The notes under the pieces are model-generated. The model ran no database searches, had not been told where the DNA came from, and saw only the letters and a list, made by a program, of their open reading frames with translations. DNA of 64,000 bases, taken from Tetrahymena elliotti 4EA. Lineage: Eukaryota; Ciliophora; Oligohymenophorea; Hymenostomatida; Tetrahymenidae. The translations under genes were made by a program, and so were the position numbers. The stretch is taken from contig JH720342.1 in the NCBI GenBank assembly GCA_000231825.2, positions 535,745 to 599,744 of the forward strand, written 5' to 3'. This document shows positions 1 to 12,822 of the stretch, piece after piece; position 1 is the stretch's first letter, and every line of letters starts with the position of its first letter.

Positions 1-1316
1 TACCAACCAAATAGGTTTAATTTTAGTAATTTAATTTAATTTTTTTAATAAGCAGGAAAGGAATTAATAAAGTAGGAGTTTAGTATTTATTGGGTAGTTT
101 GAAAAATTGTCAAAACATTTATTCTCTTAATCTAAATCTGAAGTAAATTTACTTTATTTAATTTAATTCCTTTTTGAAAAAAACAAAAACCTTATTGTTA
201 TTACTAAAATATACAAATTTTTTAAAGAGATAGATACTCTCTCCAAATATAGATTTCTTTTTTTTATTTTGATTAAAAAAATAATTGAATTCTAACGAAT
301 AAAAATATTGTTATTAAAGTTAAAATAAATGTTATTATTTTATCAATTAAATATGGAAGGCAATAAATTTATAATTTTAAATTAAAAGTAATTAACACAT
401 AAAAGACAATTCTATATCTACCTTATTAGATAATCTCTAAGGATCTAAAAAACTTAATTCGTTAGAAGTTACATTGAGGTATTTAATAATTTATGAAATG
501 GATTAATAATAAAATGAATTTTTTATAGTAAAAAGGATATTAGTAGATGGTTTTGGTCATGCCTAAAAAATAAATTTATTGTAAATTTATTAGGATTAGT
601 TAATCTAAAACTAGATTACAATTGAAAATAGTTAATTAATTTATAAATATTATTTTGCTTGTTTGTTGTTCATAAATTTCCTTACAAAAACTTTCTATTT
701 TTTGTTTGTGTGCAAATTTAATAATTTTAATTTAAATAAATATTTTTATTAAATTAATATGTCCTCACAAATATTCTATCTATCTATCTATCGATTAATT
801 GGTCTTAAAAAGATATAAAACATATCCATCCATACATTAAAAATAAAAGAGAGAATTATAAAAAATATCAAATTCCATGTTATTCTATATAATAAACTTC
901 GTGTTATTTTTTATTTGAGAACAAATTTATGACTTTAATTAAATTTAAACAAAATTTTTTTAAATAATTAATAAAATTCTAACAAATAAGTTGCTAATAT
1001 AAGGATAAATTTATTATTAAAATAAAGAAGGCAACAATAAATAAATTGCTTCATAATCTATATTATTTTATTAAACTTACAAATATCTATTTCATTTTTA
1101 ATTTAATTTGAATAAGTGTATGTAAATTAATTTTTGTTTTGGTTTGATTATTTTTTAAGTTATGAATATTTATTCATTTTTATTAGATATTAATAAAATA
1201 GATTTTAATCCAAGACAAGGTAAAATGAACTACATCCTTTATTAAAATGTATTACTTTTTTTGAATAGAAACATAAATAAAAAGTGGAATAGAATATTGC
1301 ATAATTTTATTTTCAT
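1..1316. other. AT-rich intergenic DNA
   Basis: No coding signal was found. The stretch is AT-rich, with a short CTAT tetranucleotide run at 776-792. It lies downstream of the minus-strand gene ending at 1317, so its right part should hold that gene's 3' untranslated region. Confidence 0.6.
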
Positions 1317-2120
1317 TCACTATTTACTTTTATTTATATATTCAATAGAAGAGTAACGAATCCCTAAAAAAACTAGATTAATTAAATAAAATGGAGTACA
1401 TCCAGCAAAAAATGATTTAGGAGATTCTTTTTTAAGTATATTGATAACATAACTAGCAACGCTTTTGTAAGAAGTATCAGAATTTTATGATAAAATTAGC
1501 CTTAACCTGATTGTTTCTAAAGGGTGTCTCAATGGCATTAACAAATATGTCCAATAAGGTAATTATTCAGCATCTTTAGTGTCATTAAACATAACTTAAT
1601 AAATAGAATAAGGAACTAATCCAAGAAAATATAATGAGAATCCCTTGTAGTAATTAAGATTATTTGTCTTATTTTTGATATCTCTAAACATTTACATCAT
1701 AGCCTTTCTTTAATTTTCAGGAGTTCCTAATTTGCATGCCATTAGATTAGATGCTAATTCAAAAGGATATACAATAGATGAAATAACTAAATAAATTAAA
1801 ACTTAATAAGGAGTATTATTGCGCTAATGTTAAACAAGTGACCACATAAGAGTGTCAAGGCATTCCCCTATTAAATAAGGCATTACACCTTTAAAAATAG
1901 ATCTTTTGCCTTCCTTTCTAACTTATGAGAATGTAGAAATTATATTATTTTATTTTTCAGTCAACCCTTAAGAAACTTAAACCTAGTTTACTTATCTCCT
2001 CATGACAAGTAATCTAAGAGGATATTCAAAAGCAGAGAGAGTAATGCTTGAAAATACTGCTGCACATACTCCAAAAAGTTTATTATCCAAAAAACTACTA
2101 ACTTTTTATGAATCAGACAT
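1317..2120 (-). CDS. Mitochondrial carrier-like protein (MTCH/SLC25 type), intact copy 1
   Basis: Intronless frame of 267 codons plus TGA when TAA and TAG are read as Gln. It starts MSDSQKVSSF and ends in IEYINKSKQ. Three carrier-like repeats are visible: EYPLRLLVMRR near residue 33, YPFELASNLMACKLG near 127 and RHPLETIRLRL near 209. The third fits the Px[DE]xx[RK] carrier signature best. The second (YPF.L.SNLMA) resembles mitochondrial carrier homologue (MTCH) proteins of the outer membrane more than classical inner-membrane exchangers. The expected role is a mitochondrial membrane protein; a substrate cannot be inferred. Length fits a slightly short carrier (family about 300 aa). It is the only fully open member of a four-member tandem family. 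Family assignment is fairly sure; the MTCH subtype is inference. Confidence 0.75.
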
Positions 2121-2662
2121 TTATTAATTTGTATTCTTTTGTTTTCTTTAATATTAATTTCCTCTTTTCAAATTAATTTATAAAAATTTTACTAGTTCTT
2201 TCACGAAAATTTTTGAAAAGATATTTTTTGATTTTCAGAAATAATTATTTGTTTATCAGATTTTAAAAAATATATCATAGATATTAATTTTTTTATTGCT
2301 AAAAAATGTGGAATTAATTTTACAAACTTAAATCAAGATTTGTACATTCATTAAAAACTCTTTTATAGCCAGTGAGCTAGCTAGTCACATTAACTTCTAT
2401 TTTTTATTAAATAGAAATTTCAAGAAGATATTTCGAAATTTGATCTAAATCATGAGTTACATTAATTTTCCCTTTTGATTAAATAATATTAACAACCAAT
2501 CAATCTTACCATTAATTAAAAAACTAAACTATTCATTTAGATCTTTAACAATTTAAATAGGCCATAAAGATCTATTTACAAACATTGAATAAGCACCAAA
2601 TTAAAAAAATAAAATAAATCAGTTTTAATTCATTCTTCAATATATAAATTTAATTTAATGTT
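2121..2662. other. Intergenic spacer with duplicated flank
   Basis: No gene seen. The segment about 2487-2590 recurs in diverged form near 3776-3925 and 5336-5490, so it belongs to the duplicated gene-plus-flank unit of the carrier cluster. Confidence 0.6.
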
Positions 2663-3079
2663 TCAATAGGATGTCTCAAAGCAAATAAGAAATATTTATT
2701 AGGTCATTGGAGTGTGCGCATAAATATTCAGATAAATAGATTGAGGAATTAATCCAAAAAATATAATGAGAATCCCTTGTAGTAATTAAGACTATTTGTC
2801 TTATTTTTAATATCTCTAAATATTTACATCATAGCCTTTGTTTAATTTTCAGGAAGTCCTAATTTACATGCTATTAGATTATATGCTAATTAAAATGGAT
2901 ACAAAACTAACCAACAAACTAAATCAATCAAAACTTAAGTTGAAATATCGTTGCGTTCACGTTTAGGAAGATAATACATAAAATTATGTAGGCAATCAGC
3001 TATTAAAAAAGGTATAATACCTTTGCAAATATATCTTTTACCTTCTTTTCTAATTCATTTGAAAGCAGAATACTTGTTG
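2663..3079 (-). pseudogene. Truncated carrier-like pseudogene, copy 2
   Basis: This stretch aligns with the middle of the carrier gene (VRKEGKR through LNYYKGFSLYF) but lacks both ends. The 5' part is replaced by a flank sequence shared with the spacer near 5150. There is no 3' end after the third-repeat RHPIET remnant. One base is missing at the SLYFLG position (an A-run near 2757), which shifts the frame. It is a dead internal fragment of the tandem family. Confidence 0.75.
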
Positions 3080-4164
3080 AATCAACATTAAATCTGAATA
3101 AATTTCAAATTAATAATAATTTTAAGTAGCCAAAATGAAATAGATGCAAATATTTTCTTTTTTTTTTATGGAAAAACTCTCCCTTATGAAAAGATAAAAA
3201 AGATACCGATCAGGCAAATCTGATCAATTAATTAATCAGCATTCTTTTTTAATAATCTTAATTTCTAAACATATTTTTCTCTACAATTTGATACTATTTA
3301 TACTATTTGGTTAAATTAATAATAAATAATTTTATAAAGTATAAAAATGTTAATTCATTTAATCATTCAAAACAAAACAATCAAAGGAGTATTGTAATAT
3401 TAGAAATTTTTATTACTAGATATATTGTTGGATCAAATACATAAAATAAATATTTACGAGGATAAAATTTTTGATATAATGTGATGGAGCTTTTTCATCT
3501 GATTTTCATCAATTTATTTTTATTAAACTAATTTAAAAGTTTTTTTAAGTGAAGTAAAAGAACATAATGTCTGTCTTTTTGTTGAATATCATAAAGGTAT
3601 TCATAATAAAAAAATCACCAAATGTTTTTCATTTTTTATTTTTTCTTGTGTCTTTCTAAAATTTGGTCATAAAAAAGATATTTTTAAAACTCATATGAAA
3701 TTATTATGATAGTATGTATTTACTTTAATTTTTTTTTCAGTTTTTAATTTTTATTTCGATTTAAAAAACTTTTAACTATCAATCAATCTAACCATTTAAT
3801 TTAATTTAAAAGTTAATTTATTCATTTAGATCACTTTACCATTTAGAATGCCAGCCATCTTGAATTAATTTATATATATTATGATCTAAAAAATTTAAAT
3901 ATTTTCAATAATTGAATAAGTATCAAATTAAAAAATAAGCCTTTGCATTTATTTTTAAATAAATATAATACATACATACCTTACTTATTTGTTTCTTATT
4001 TCATATTTTTTTAGTGAGCAAAACAACAAAAAATTAGACAAAAGTTAGTAATCGCTAAGATTAAAAGTAAAGATATTTAATGAAATTCATATTTTTAAGA
4101 TAAAATATTAATAGTAATAGATTCTCTATACATGCTTACAAATAAACTATTAGGTATTATTTTA
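3080..4164. other. Intergenic, duplicated flanks of the carrier cluster
   Basis: No coding signal. About 3080-3300 is near-identical in places to about 5140-5330, and 3776-3925 matches 2487-2590 and 5336-5490. These are flanks copied along with the carrier genes. Confidence 0.6.
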
Positions 4165-4948
4165 TCATCGATTATTGACAAAGATAACCCCATAATAACG
4201 TAATGCTCCAAGCCCGAGATAGAACAAATAAAATGGAATGCATCCAACAAAAAATGATTTAGGAGATTCGTTTTTAAGTGTTTACCTAATGTGATTTAAA
4301 ATGTTTTTGTAAGAAGTATCTAAGTTTTATGAAAGTATTAGTCTTAATCTGATAGTTTCAATAGGATGTCTCAAAGGTATTAAAAAATATACCCAAGTAG
4401 GCATTTATTAGGTTCATGGAAAATCAATAACCGTACTCAAAAAAAATAGTATAAGGAATAAGTCCAAGAAAATATAACTAGAATCCCTTATAGTAACTAA
4501 GGTTATTTGTCTTATTTTTGATATGTCTAAACATTTCTATCATACTTTTACTTTAATTTTCAGGAGGTCCTAATTTACATGCCATTAGTTAGATTAGATA
4601 CTAATTCAAAAGGATATACAACTGACAGACAACTATACCAATCAAAACTTAAATAGGAACATCATCTGGCTAGCGTAGAGGAATTTAATACAAAAAAAAA
4701 CTAAGGCAGTTACCTATTAAAAAAGGCATAATACCTTTAAAAATAGATCTTTTACTTTCTTCTCGAACTGATTTGAATGTACAAATAATATCATATTATT
4801 TTCCAGTCAAACCTTAAGACACTAGAATTTAATTTACTTATCTTCTGATGACAAGTAATTTAAAAGGATACTCAAATGCACTATAAATGATATCCCAGAA
4901 AACTCCTCTACATAGCAGACATATAACTATTACCCTTTTTTGAATCAA
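4165..4948 (-). pseudogene. Frameshifted carrier-like pseudogene, copy 3
   Basis: Homology to the carrier family runs along nearly the full length, from an N-terminal DS..NSYMSAM remnant to a C terminus GCIPFYLFYLGLGALRYY followed by TGA. The frame is broken several times: a shift before the first-repeat FEYPF, a missing base near 4635, a 4-bp tandem duplication (TTAG) near 4585, and in-frame TGAs after the second repeat. No start codon is preserved. It lies between copies 2 and 4 in the same orientation. Confidence 0.75.
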
Positions 4949-5780
4949 CTGGAAATTTAATGTTTTAAAAATGAATGAAAAAATGATAGATTTTAGTTAA
5001 AAAAATTAATGTTTGGAAAATGAAGCTTCAAATTATTTTTTATTAAAAAATAGATATTTATTAATTCTTCTCCTTTTATTTTTCTATTAATATTTGTTTA
5101 TTTATAGACTCCCTTTCTTTCAAATTATGCTGCTATAAAAATTTGTAGATGACACATTAAATCTGAATAAATTTCAAATTAATAATAATCTTATTAAAAT
5201 GAAATAGATTGAAATAGTTTCTTTTTTTTTCTGGAAAAACTCTGATGAAAAATAAAAAACATACGATCAGACAGATCTGATTAATTCTTTTTTAATAATC
5301 TTAATTTCTAAACATATTTTTCTCAACATAAAAAACTTTTAACAATCAATCAATTTAACCATTTAATTTGAAGTTAAAAACAATTTAAAGCTAAAATATT
5401 CATTTAGATCATTTTGCAATTTATGATTTAATCTTAAATTAATTTATATAGGTCTAAAAATCTAAATATTTTCAATCATTGAATGTATAAAATTAAAAAA
5501 TTGGCTTTTATATTTAATACATACATACACACATACCCAAAAAAATCATTTCAAAATTTATTAATAGTTTTTTAATGAGCAATACTTATTATAAAAATGA
5601 TAAAAAAATATTTTTATATGAAAAAATATAGAAGTGAGTGTTAATTAGTTTTTTTTGCTTCAAGATGTTTTTTTTTTAATTCAAAATAAAAGAGATTGAA
5701 TGAAATTAGTATTTTTAAGATAAAATATAAATATTAATGTTTTACTAGAATATAAATAAATGATTGAAGTTAGCATGTTT
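4949..5780. other. Intergenic spacer of the carrier cluster
   Basis: No independent gene. It carries the duplicated flank blocks listed above. The shifted frame of copy 4 happens to stay open here down to a TGA at 5551-5553, but that tail is low-complexity and unlike the family C terminus. Confidence 0.5.
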
Positions 5781-6585
5781 TCATGCAACATTTATTGCTC
5801 CAGCATGTTGTAAATAATTGAAAGCTCCAAAACCTAGACAGAGCAAATATTATGGAATACATACACCCAGCAAAAAATGATTTAGGAGATTCGTTTTTAA
5901 GTGTTTGTCTAATGTAATTTGAAATATTTTTGTAAGAAGTATCTGAATTTTATGATAGTATTAGCCTTAATCTGATAGTTTCAATAGGATGTCTGAATGG
6001 TATTAAGAAATATACCCAATAAGGTACTTATTAAGTATCAGGAGTAAATGATAGAGTATTCATATAAATAGAATAAGGAATTAATCCAAGAAAATATAAA
6101 GAGAATCCTTTATAGTAGCTAAGATTATTTGTCTTACTTTTGATATCTCTAAACATTTACATCATAGACTCTCTTTAATTTTCAGGAGGTCCTAATTTAC
6201 ATGCCATTAGATTAGATATTAATTAAAATGGATATATAACTGATGAACAAACTAAATCAATCTAAACTTAAGTAGAGATATCGTTGCGTTAACGCTTAGG
6301 TAGATACCACATAAAAGTATGAAAGTAATCCCATATTAAAAAAGGCATAACACCTTTAAAAATAGATCTTTTCCCTTCTTTTCTCACAGATTTATATGTA
6401 GAAATAATATTGTTTTATTTTTCAGTCAAACCTTAAGAGAATAGTATCTAATTTACTTATCTTCTAATGATAAGCAATCGAATAGGATATTCAAATACCA
6501 TAAAAGTAGTATCTAAGAAAAATGCTGCTCCTACTGCAGAGAGATAATCATCAAAATAACTACTATCTTTTTCTTATTCAGGCAT
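5781..6585 (-). pseudogene. Carrier-like copy 4 with C-terminal frameshift
   Basis: Starts MPEQEKDSSYFDDYLSAVG and stays open with all three carrier repeats: EYPIRLLIIRR, YPFQLISNLMACKLG and RHPIETIRLRL. About 30 residues before the expected end, a 4-bp tandem duplication (ATAC, plus strand 5857-5866) absent from copies 1 and 3 shifts the frame. The family-like C terminus lies in the other frame and ends at TGA 5781-5783. In the shifted frame translation runs on to TGA at 5551-5553, adding about 100 low-complexity residues. Either it is a very recent pseudogene, or the protein is made with an abnormal tail, or an intron rescues it. The alternative of an assembly error at this tetranucleotide cannot be excluded. 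Confidence 0.6.
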
Positions 6586-7389
6586 TTATTAATTAGTTTC
6601 TATAATATTTGATATAAATAAGATTGTCTGTTTCTATAATATTAGTAACCTTATTGTTTGTTTCAAATTCAATTATGTTCTTGTCAAAAAAATTTTTGAA
6701 AAAATATGAAATCTTAATAAATTTCAATTTAATATTCTTAAATAATAATAATAATAATAGAATAATTAATTCTAAAACCTTCTTCAAACATGAAGATTGC
6801 ATTGACCAATCAATTTCGTTTTTAATATTTTTAATTTATAAACATATTTTCTCAGTCATACTATACATATATACATACTATTTGGTTTTATTTGTACAAA
6901 ATAATAAATCATATTTCAAAGCATAACATATTTTAATTAATTTAGTCATTCAATCTAATTGCACTATACATTTTTAGAATAAGAATAAATATTTTCTTTA
7001 ATTATGACAAATTTTAAAAACAATAAAAATTTCTATCTCTTCTTTCCCTCTTAAAATTTTTCATCTTAAGATATCATAAAAATCAAATTATCTAACAATT
7101 AAATATACAGTATAACCTGTATAAATGTATAAGGGGTGATGCATAAAATTCTGGACTGAGAAATCTTTAATAATATTTAAAATATCAATTTTGCCCAAAA
7201 TATTAAGGCTACTCAATATATAGAGGTTATACTCTATATTGAAATAAAAGATTAAGGTTTAAATCGAAATATTAAAGTCTTGATTTGCATTTTTGAAAAT
7301 TTTAAAGACTATTTACAAAAAGTGTATTTTTGACAACATTCATTTTAATTAATTTATTCAGTCAGTCTCTTTTATATAAATTGATTTTT
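6586..7389. other. Intergenic with two small hairpins
   Basis: No gene seen; short open frames here are what a TGA-only code gives by chance. Two short palindromes are visible: TATACAG/CTGTATA around 7104-7123 and CAATATA..AGAG/CTCTATATTG at 7214-7241. Their loops contain TATAAC or GTTATA. Confidence 0.5.
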
Positions 7390-9239
7390 TCATCTTTTTT
7401 ATTTTATACTCATGGCAGGCATAATTGAAGAATTGTTTTTTTCTGAAATTGTTAAGATATCTTTGCAAACAACATCGAATTCTTGATCCATTTTATGTTA
7501 ACTGAGCATATAGAGTTTAACATTCTTTTTTTTATACTTTTTTTTTTTCGGAAATTTGAATTAAAATAAAGTTCTTTTTATTAATAAGAAAAAATTAAAT
7601 ACAATATTTTTTTAGATTCTTAAAATGTTGGTTCTCAAATCAACTACTTCAGTAATTCCGTTCTTCTTATTTTCTTCTAACTACTTTGACTTAAGTTGCC
7701 TTTGTTTTTTTATTTCTTCTTCATCATCTTACTTGTTTAAATACAAGTGATTTAAGTTGAATTTCATTTATTCCTTTTATTTATTTTGCTTTTAAGAATT
7801 TTTGCTTTGATCAAATCTCTCTGAAAACATATTTGCTTATTTAGTTGATGGAGTTTGAACAGAGCTGTTATTTTTATTTGAGTTAAACTGATCAATTTTT
7901 TATTATTCTTAAATCAAATTGTTTTTCTGAGGAAAAAAATCAGTTGTTAATTTTTGATTTTTTTAATCAAAAAGATTTCCATCTTCATTAATTTCTAATT
8001 AATTAATAACATTTTGCAAGTCTTTAAGCTTGATAACATTTGGTCTTTCAGCAACTTCATTCTAATTTTTAAATCTCTCTTATTCTTTTAGCTGGAATTG
8101 TGCTTTTTTAATTTTTTCTTCTTAATATTAATCAATAATTTCTTTAATTTAATCTTCATTTAATTCATTTTATTTAAGTGAAAACCATTTCTCTTTTTCT
8201 GAATGAAGTTTAATTCTTTACACTCTTTTTACTTTAGATTCATCTAATTTATTTAATTCTTTTAATTTTTATTCAATAATAAAATTTGCCTTTGATCTTG
8301 GTGAAAGATCTTCAAAAACATCTTTATTGTTTTGATTATAAAAATCTTCTTAGGTCTAATTCTTTCGTTTTAACAAAGAAAATGAATGATCATCAAATTC
8401 AATTGAATTATTTTTTGAATAATTTTAAGCCTGCATTTTAGTTCGAGAACTATCTTAAGATTATAAAATATGTTTATATCTCTTCATTAAGTTTGGATTG
8501 ATTGGACTTTATGGTTAACTTTTCTAATCAAGTGAATCAAATTGTTCTATAGTATCTTTCTTAGTCAAATTAATTTAATTTAATTTTTGTTATTTCTTTA
8601 CTATTTTTGAATAAAAATATTTTATTTATCATTAATTTCTATAAATACAATGAATTTACATAATTAATTATGATAAATCTTGTATGTTTTAGATTCCTTC
8701 TATTCATCAGCATAAGCAATCTTAAAGCTCAAGTAGTTATATATTTTCTCATACTTACCTTATATTTTATTATCAAGAGTAAAGACTTCATATCTAGGAT
8801 CTTGAGTATCCACTTTCACTTATTCAATTCTTTCTTTTTTTAGATTTAGATTTAATTAAAAAAAAGAAATTAAATTTGATTCATTTTTTAATTTTTATAA
8901 ATTACTTTTGTCTTGCTCTGAAATTTCTCTAAAAGAAAGGCAATCAGAACTATTGACCCCAATAGATAATTCACTTAAAAGTTATGGAGTTATTGGCTAA
9001 TTATCATCTTCCTCATTATTTTTACTTGTTGTTTCTTACAATGCAAAATCAAATTGATTATTATTCAAGCTTTTAGTCCTTAAACGTACCTCAGATTTAT
9101 CAAAAACATTCTCTTTTTCTTCAAAAAATCTTTGAAATTAAATTCTTTCTCTCTCTGGAGAATCTTATGTGATAAAAGTTAATTATGTTATATCATTCTT
9201 TTTATCACTTTTTTAGAAATTCTTCAGTCTCTAGTACAT
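7390..9239 (-). CDS. Unrecognised Lys/Gln/Asn-rich protein
   Basis: No family recognised. Two exons join in frame: 8660-9239 and 7390-8546, with an intron of 113 nt (8547-8659, donor GTAAATTC, acceptor CTATAG, phase 1), giving 578 aa. It starts MYQRLKNFQKS just after an in-frame TGA. The body is hydrophilic, with acidic and Ser-rich N-terminal segments (SEVRLRTKS, EEDDNQPITPQ, SELSIGVNSSD) and a charged middle likely to form coiled coil (EQKLKELNKLDESKVKRVQ, KEKWFSLKQNELNEDQIKE). No signal peptide or membrane segment is seen. The last ~60 codons after TNILRIQ are low-complexity and may contain another intron; a 66-nt GT-AG candidate lies near 7560. The content of Glu, Asp and other G-first codons supports real coding. 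Confidence 0.6.
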
Positions 9240-9828
9240 TTCTATTTTAATTATTCATAATTTAACTTTATAAAATATCCTAAAAACTCAATTTGTAATA
9301 AAAAGCATAAGTTATTTTATGAAAATATTTGACTTAACAAATGAAATTTTGTTAAGGTTAAGAGGAAGTAGTTAGTAAGTATTTGGGATAGACTTAAATT
9401 TGGTTTTTTGAAAAAATTAGTCTGTTCAATTTTAATTAAAAAATATACTATTATACCTCCTCTTGGTTTTAAACTAATTATTAGTTTATTATTCATTATT
9501 ATACAAACTATCTTTATTTTAAAAGACTCATCTCTCCATTCTTAAAACATTATTCATGCTTTTTTAAATTATTTTTCATAGATAAAATCTATTGGCTATT
9601 ACAAAATTAGATTAGATACTTTACTATTTCTCTTTAATATTTTTAATTTGTTCAAATATTTTTTAAGCATTCTTTCATTAGAAAAAGTTCAAATATTTTG
9701 AAAACATTCTCTTTTCTTACATTCTTTTTTTTCTTTTAGAGGAAATAATTGAAAATAAATTTCTCTTCTTCAATCAATTTCAAACCAATTTACTTTTTTA
9801 TTTATAGTATTTTTTAAAAGTTAAAGTT
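9240..9828. other. AT-rich intergenic DNA
   Basis: No coding signal was found between the two minus-strand genes. It should hold the promoter of the upstream gene and the 3' end of the next. Confidence 0.5.
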
Positions 9829-10903
9829 TCAATTTATTTACCCATTTTAAGTAATCTAAAAATAAACGATTTCTCTTTAAACATTAAATTTAATATTTGT
9901 TTAACTAGATTTTCTTGAATTCATTTGAAAATTAATTATAGTTTTGATAAAATATTTAATTTCTTTGATTGCAAATTTGAGTTTCTGATGATATTAAAGT
10001 AACTACTTATACTTATTTTTTAAGTTGACAACAAAAAAATTACTTAAATAAGGCAGTTAAGAATTTGATAAGCTTTGTGATACATTTTGAGTAACCCTAG
10101 ATGAGTTTAAACTGGAACTTGGTTTTCTGACATTAGAATAATTGTAGTTGATATTAGTAGATTTGATATAATATTATTTCATCATTTTTTCAATTGTTTT
10201 TGGATCTGCTACATTGAGAGAATATAATTTCTTTGTTTTAAAATCATTTTCCTACTATCTAATTAGGTAGGCATTTGGATCTAGGGCTTTATTTTGTTAT
10301 GAAAGAATTTTTTCACCATATTTAATCATTAAGTTTTTGCATTCAGGCATCTTAACTTTCTCAACTTTCGATGTAAGATTGCTCAAATTAAATTTATCAA
10401 AGATTTTCATGTTGAGATCATCTCCAGATTTTTCAAAAACTTCACTTAGCTGTAAAAAATAAATCATAAATAATGAATGAGTTGATTTGAATAAAATAAA
10501 TTGCTTAACTAATTATTTGCATTTTTCATTTGACTTTTCCCTTTCTTCAATGGATTCTTTCCTAATCTTGCCAATTCTTTCCTTCATTAAAAATAAGTAG
10601 AAATTAATCCAAATTATTTCCAAATTCATTAAAAAATTGAAATTATTTAATGGAAATTAATTCCTAATATACTCTCTCAAACTATTTAATTTCCTATCCA
10701 GTCTTAAATCCAGGTGATATAACTTCTCTATAATTGCTTAGCCTCATTGTTACAAACTTTTACACATCTTTTTCATTCGGTAGTCTTGAATTTCTTCCTT
10801 ATCCCTAGCTCTTCTTCTAATATAAAACTGAAACTGAAGAACCATCTTCTGTTTTAGCTCTTTATTATAATAATTGCTAAGAGTTATTATTCAGCTATTA
10901 CAT
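9829..10903 (-). CDS. Unrecognised basic protein, three exons
   Basis: No family recognised. The model is 10673-10903, 10510-10581 and 9829-10449, with introns of 91 nt (10582-10672, donor GTATATTAGG) and 60 nt (10450-10509, acceptor TTTTTTACAG), both phase 0, giving 307 aa. It starts MQQLNNNSQQLLQQRAKTEDG. A Gln-rich start is followed by SRLPNEKDVQKFVTMRLSNY, a Lys/Glu-rich helical stretch around the second exon, and then DDLNMKIFDKFNLSNLTSKV and ALDPNAYLIRQQENDF. The final ~60 residues are poor in G-first codons and could be read-through of an unrecognised intron. Frames join only with these splice sites, and the unspliced frames all hit TGA. Confidence 0.55.
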
Positions 10904-12822
10904 TAACTAGAAAATATCTTCAATTTATAATATTAATATAAAGACCAAACAATACCAAATTCTAAATTAAAATGCAAATCTATATTAACCATAAACCTCT
11001 TTTTATTTATTCATTTTTAAAATTGAACAATATCATCCAGCATTACTCAATTTAACTATTACCTGTTTCTAACTTATCTTCTCTAAATAAGATGTAAATT
11101 GCTATTTCCTTATTCGAAATTCATTTTCAAAATTAAAATAAAATATTTAATTTTTGGAATTATTACATCATTAATTGCCTGCCTCTCTAAAATAAAATAA
11201 TTTGTTTGAAACTAAAATGGTTAAAAAAATCTTAAATTCAAAAATTTCAAATATTTTGATGTAATTGAATCATCTTATCAAAATTTTAAAAAATAAATAA
11301 AAGTTTCAAATATTATTTCATATCAATTAGTTATTTATTTTATTGTAATTTATTTCAAAATTGCTATGAAACAAAGACAAAATTATTTAAATTTATTAAA
11401 AATTAATCATTTAATTTTAAGACATTTCCAGTTTCAAAATTCATTTTTAAAGTTAAAAGATTAAATTGGTTTTTTTATTTCTTGAATTTATTCTTTAAAG
11501 TTAAAATAAATTTACAAAGTGAATAAATTAAATCTATCTTGCTATTGGTTCCTTTCAAAATTTTTCTCATAAATACAAGCAAAATCATTTTTAGATAGCT
11601 AGATATTTCATTGCTCTATCAAAATAAGAATGAAAATTTAAAAACAAATTGTTTAATTATGAATTTTTTATTGGAAAAATATCCTTTTTTAATAAGATCA
11701 ATAAAATATATAAAAAGAAATATGATTATTTTAAATAATTTGTTATTGGTAGTTGTTATTAGCTGAATCAAAGAGCATTCATCTAAAAATAGTAGAAGGA
11801 ATAAAATATACAGAAACATGATAAAATTATTAATAGTATTATTGAATTTATTGTTTTAGTTGGTATAATGTTATGAAACAAGGGAGCTCACTTGCTATTT
11901 AGTACAAGTAAATTTTTTTAATTGTTAACTTTTTTAGTTTTTGTTTTGTTAAGTAATTATACAAAGATCGTCTTTAATCATTTTTATCAACATAAGTTAA
12001 GCATATTCAAAGGAGTTTTTTAGATTAAATATTTTTTAATTTTATGTGAGTAGGTTAGTTATGGTAGTTTAAATCTTTTTATCTGTAAAAAGAGTTATTT
12101 TTAATAGTTGTTTCATGAGACTTGAGATTATAATTTAATATTCAGTTTTGAAAAAGTAAATAATCATTTTTTTGTTTATAATTTATATTAAGATTTCTTT
12201 GATTTATTATTGCTGTTGATGTCATTTAGTTATTCTAAACAATTAGTATATTATTTTGATAGCGTTATTAGATTTTTTAATACCAACCAAAGAAAGCTAA
12301 AGCATATAATAAAGTGAGGATGCATGTGTTTAATGAGTACATAATTATGGATTTTTTTGGATCAGAAAAATATGAATAAATATTTAGCAATTTTGTGAAA
12401 GTAATTAGTATAGATTAAAATTTATTTCATATTAGATTGAAAAGAACTTCATTAAGTTTCATGTGCTTGATCATGATTACTATTTTAGTTATTTTTCTAA
12501 GGAGAAGAAGATAACTATTATTACTACTGCTATTGTTACTACTGTTATTGTAATAATAATTATTATTGATGTAAATGGTTTGCTTAAGAAATCATCTGTT
12601 TAAAAGTTAGTTGCTACTTACTATTCTTACTTATTTTATCTTTATTTTTATCTCTAAATAAAAAGCATATCATTATATAGTGTACAAACAGGCAACTAAA
12701 AAACAGTAAATTATTTGCTATATACTTTGAGAAATTCTACGCTTATTCTTTTATTTATTCCTATTTTTTTAATTTAATATTTAAAATACATCAATAAAAT
12801 TATTTTTTCTATTATATTCTCT
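10904..12822. other. AT-rich intergenic DNA
   Basis: No gene found on either strand. It contains a simple ATT/ACT trinucleotide tract near 12505-12570 and short diverged reiterations of an ATTCATTTTCAAAATT-like motif around 11120-11480. Open frames such as the one near 11619-11819 have random-like composition. Confidence 0.5.

Larger units (their letters stand above)
2480..5490. repeat. Tandemly duplicated gene-plus-flank units
   Basis: Flank blocks at 2487-2590, 3776-3925 and 5336-5490 are diverged copies of one sequence. Blocks at 3080-3300 and 5140-5330 form a second pair. Together with the four carrier copies this shows that a unit of roughly 1.3-1.8 kb, gene plus flank, was duplicated several times in the same orientation and then diverged. 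Confidence 0.65.

Noticed and set aside
6593..6926. Overlapping short ORFs on both strands
   Set aside because: AT-only composition around an AAT repeat, no homology with the carrier units, random-like.
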